This document shows, in pieces, positions 14,088 through 14,657 of a stretch of DNA of 14,657 bases. Made by a program: the position numbers and the translations under genes. Source of the stretch: Lactovum sp047974165. Its GTDB lineage: Bacteria > Bacillota > Bacilli > Lactobacillales > Streptococcaceae. The stretch lies in the NCBI GenBank assembly GCA_047974165.1, contig JBKECB010000068.1, positions 1-14,657 of the forward strand, written 5' to 3'. Each line of letters starts with the position of its first letter. Position 1 is the stretch's first letter. The notes below the pieces were generated by a model. That model was not told the DNA's origin and did not search any database. It saw only the letters and a list, made by a program, of their open reading frames with translations.

Positions 14088-14449
14088 TAGTCAGCCACCA
14101 CCTTTACTGATTGGACATTAATATTTACTTTGACATTTGTTAGACCAAGTTGATTTTCCAAGTTAAAACGTACTCGCTCCTGAATATTACGTGCAACTTC
14201 TGAAAGTTTAACTCCGTAGCTAATGACAACGAAAACATCGATAATTGTCTCATCATTCACTGAGTCGACAAGAACTCCCTTACTAAAATTCTCTTGCCCT
14301 AGCACTTGACGTACATTATCACGCACTGAATGTTGACTGGTCATACCGACAACACCAAAAATTTCTGTTGTTGATGTACCCACAATCGTTGCAATGACTT
14401 CTGTTGAAATTTCGATTTTACCATTACTAGTATTAAATGTTACTGGCAT
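14087..14449 (-). CDS. Asp23/Gls24 family envelope stress response protein (YloU type), 120 aa
   Basis: Small cytosolic alkaline-shock/Gls24-like protein; relatives are linked to envelope homeostasis and some associate with the membrane through partners. It shows the family pattern: an opening strand set (NGKIEISTEVIATIVGTSTTEIFGV, quoted here only in part as EISTEVIATIVG), a central GMTSQ segment, and a VDVFVVISYGVKLSEVA-like strand-helix (IDVFVVISYG), ending in NVNVQSVK-like strands. I start it at the ATG at 14449, which has AAAGGAG 6 bases upstream; the open frame continues 18 codons upstream but across the promoter. It is followed by fakA with a one-base overlap, the conserved YloU-YloV pairing of Firmicutes, and preceded by rpmB on the same strand. 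Confidence 0.9.
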   Translation of the reverse strand: MPVTFNTSNGKIEISTEVIATIVGTSTTEIFGVVGMTSQHSVRDNVRQVLGQENFSKGVLVDSVNDETIIDVFVVISYGVKLSEVARNIQERVRFNLENQLGLTNVKVNINVQSVKVVAD

Positions 14450-14480
14450 ATTCACTCCTTTAATTAACGTTCTTAAACGT

Positions 14481-14489
14481 ATAATAACA
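14481..14489 (-). promoter_or_regulatory. Extended -10 promoter of the Asp23-fakA operon
   Basis: The minus strand reads TGTTATTAT (14489-14481), an extended -10 with one mismatch. Transcription should start near 14474, giving a leader of about 25 bases with AAAGGAG. A short inverted repeat ACGTT-CTTA-AACGT (14467-14480) overlaps the predicted start site. The -35 is weak. Confidence 0.5.
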
Positions 14490-14540
14490 GTTAATTTTAA
14501 CATATTTTAAAGAAATTTTCTTATCTTTTCCTTTTTCCTC

Positions 14541-14583
14541 TTAAAAAATAAAAAAAGACTAGCAAACCTTTATGTTTACTAGC
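14541..14583 (-). terminator. Terminator of rpmB
   Basis: The minus strand has a 10-bp stem GCTAGTAAAC/GTTTGCTAGT (two G-T pairs) with a six-base loop, followed by CTTTTTTTATTTT, 17 bases past the rpmB stop. It separates rpmB from the Asp23-fakA unit. Confidence 0.88.
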
Positions 14584-14600
14584 TTCTTTATTTTAATATT

Positions 14601-14657
14601 TTATACACGTTCAACGCCTACAGGTAACTTTTTAAGTGCTTTAGCTGAAGCCCAAAC
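14601..14657 (-). CDS. rpmB: 50S ribosomal protein L28, C-terminal 18 residues (partial)
   Basis: The last 18 codons, VWASAKALKKLPVGVERV then TAA, run to the window edge. The VWAS-x-(K/R)AL core and the ERV end match the C-terminus of L28, a small protein of the large ribosomal subunit. The neighbouring Asp23-fakA pair supports this, as rpmB is a common neighbour of yloU-yloV in Firmicutes. The start is outside the window. Confidence 0.85.
   Translation of the reverse strand, partial: VWASAKALKKLPVGVERV

Noticed and set aside
14450..14503. 18-codon upstream extension of the Asp23-family gene
   Set aside because: It crosses the extended -10; the ATG at 14449 has AAAGGAG and fits the family start.

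Overview
This looks like chromosomal DNA of a low-GC Gram-positive bacterium of the Lactobacillales, most likely the Streptococcaceae (Lactococcus/Streptococcus-like). The clues are AT-rich codon use, strong AAGGAG-type Shine-Dalgarno sites, the divergent argS / argR-mutS arrangement, a DUF1149-type gene after mutS, an rpmB - Asp23 (YloU-type) - FakA (YloV-type) cluster, and LPxTG adhesins with a KxYKxGKxW-like export signal. Species cannot be fixed from the window.

Layout, left to right. Positions 1-925 (minus) hold the N-terminal 308 residues of a large serine/threonine/alanine-rich surface adhesin that runs off the left edge. Positions 926-1557 have no gene, are very AT-rich, and contain several inverted repeats, a candidate promoter and, at the right end, a strong terminator. 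Positions 1558-5946 (minus) encode a complete 1462-residue paralogue with a variant KxYKxGKxW export signal, a beta-helix-like adhesive region, two MucBP-like modules, three Ig-like repeats, a phage-tail-like/collagen-like stalk and an LPQTGE sorting signal. Next come a DUF1149-type gene and mutS (operon, 3-base gap), then argR, all on the minus strand. argS diverges from argR on the plus strand and ends at a perfect 12-bp terminator hairpin. Back on the minus strand follow an NAD(P)-dependent beta-hydroxyacid dehydrogenase, a tRNA-Leu(CAG), fakA, an Asp23/Gls24-family gene overlapping fakA by one base, and the last 18 codons of rpmB at the right edge.

How the parts relate. The right three quarters is housekeeping: ribosome (rpmB), envelope and fatty-acid activation (Asp23-FakA), arginine charging and arginine regulation (argS/argR), mismatch repair (mutS). 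The left part is an accessory surface-display locus made of two tandem, anciently duplicated adhesins.

Most noteworthy: argR and mutS both lack a Shine-Dalgarno site and each has a perfect extended -10 (TGnTATAAT) only 7-8 bases before its start codon, implying leaderless or nearly leaderless mRNAs, while most neighbours have textbook ribosome sites. The argR and argS -10 elements form one near-palindrome in which an ARG-box-like site overlaps the argR -10 and start. ArgR has GAD in place of the usual GDD arginine-binding pair. I found no CRISPR array, transposase, prophage or toxin-antitoxin system.
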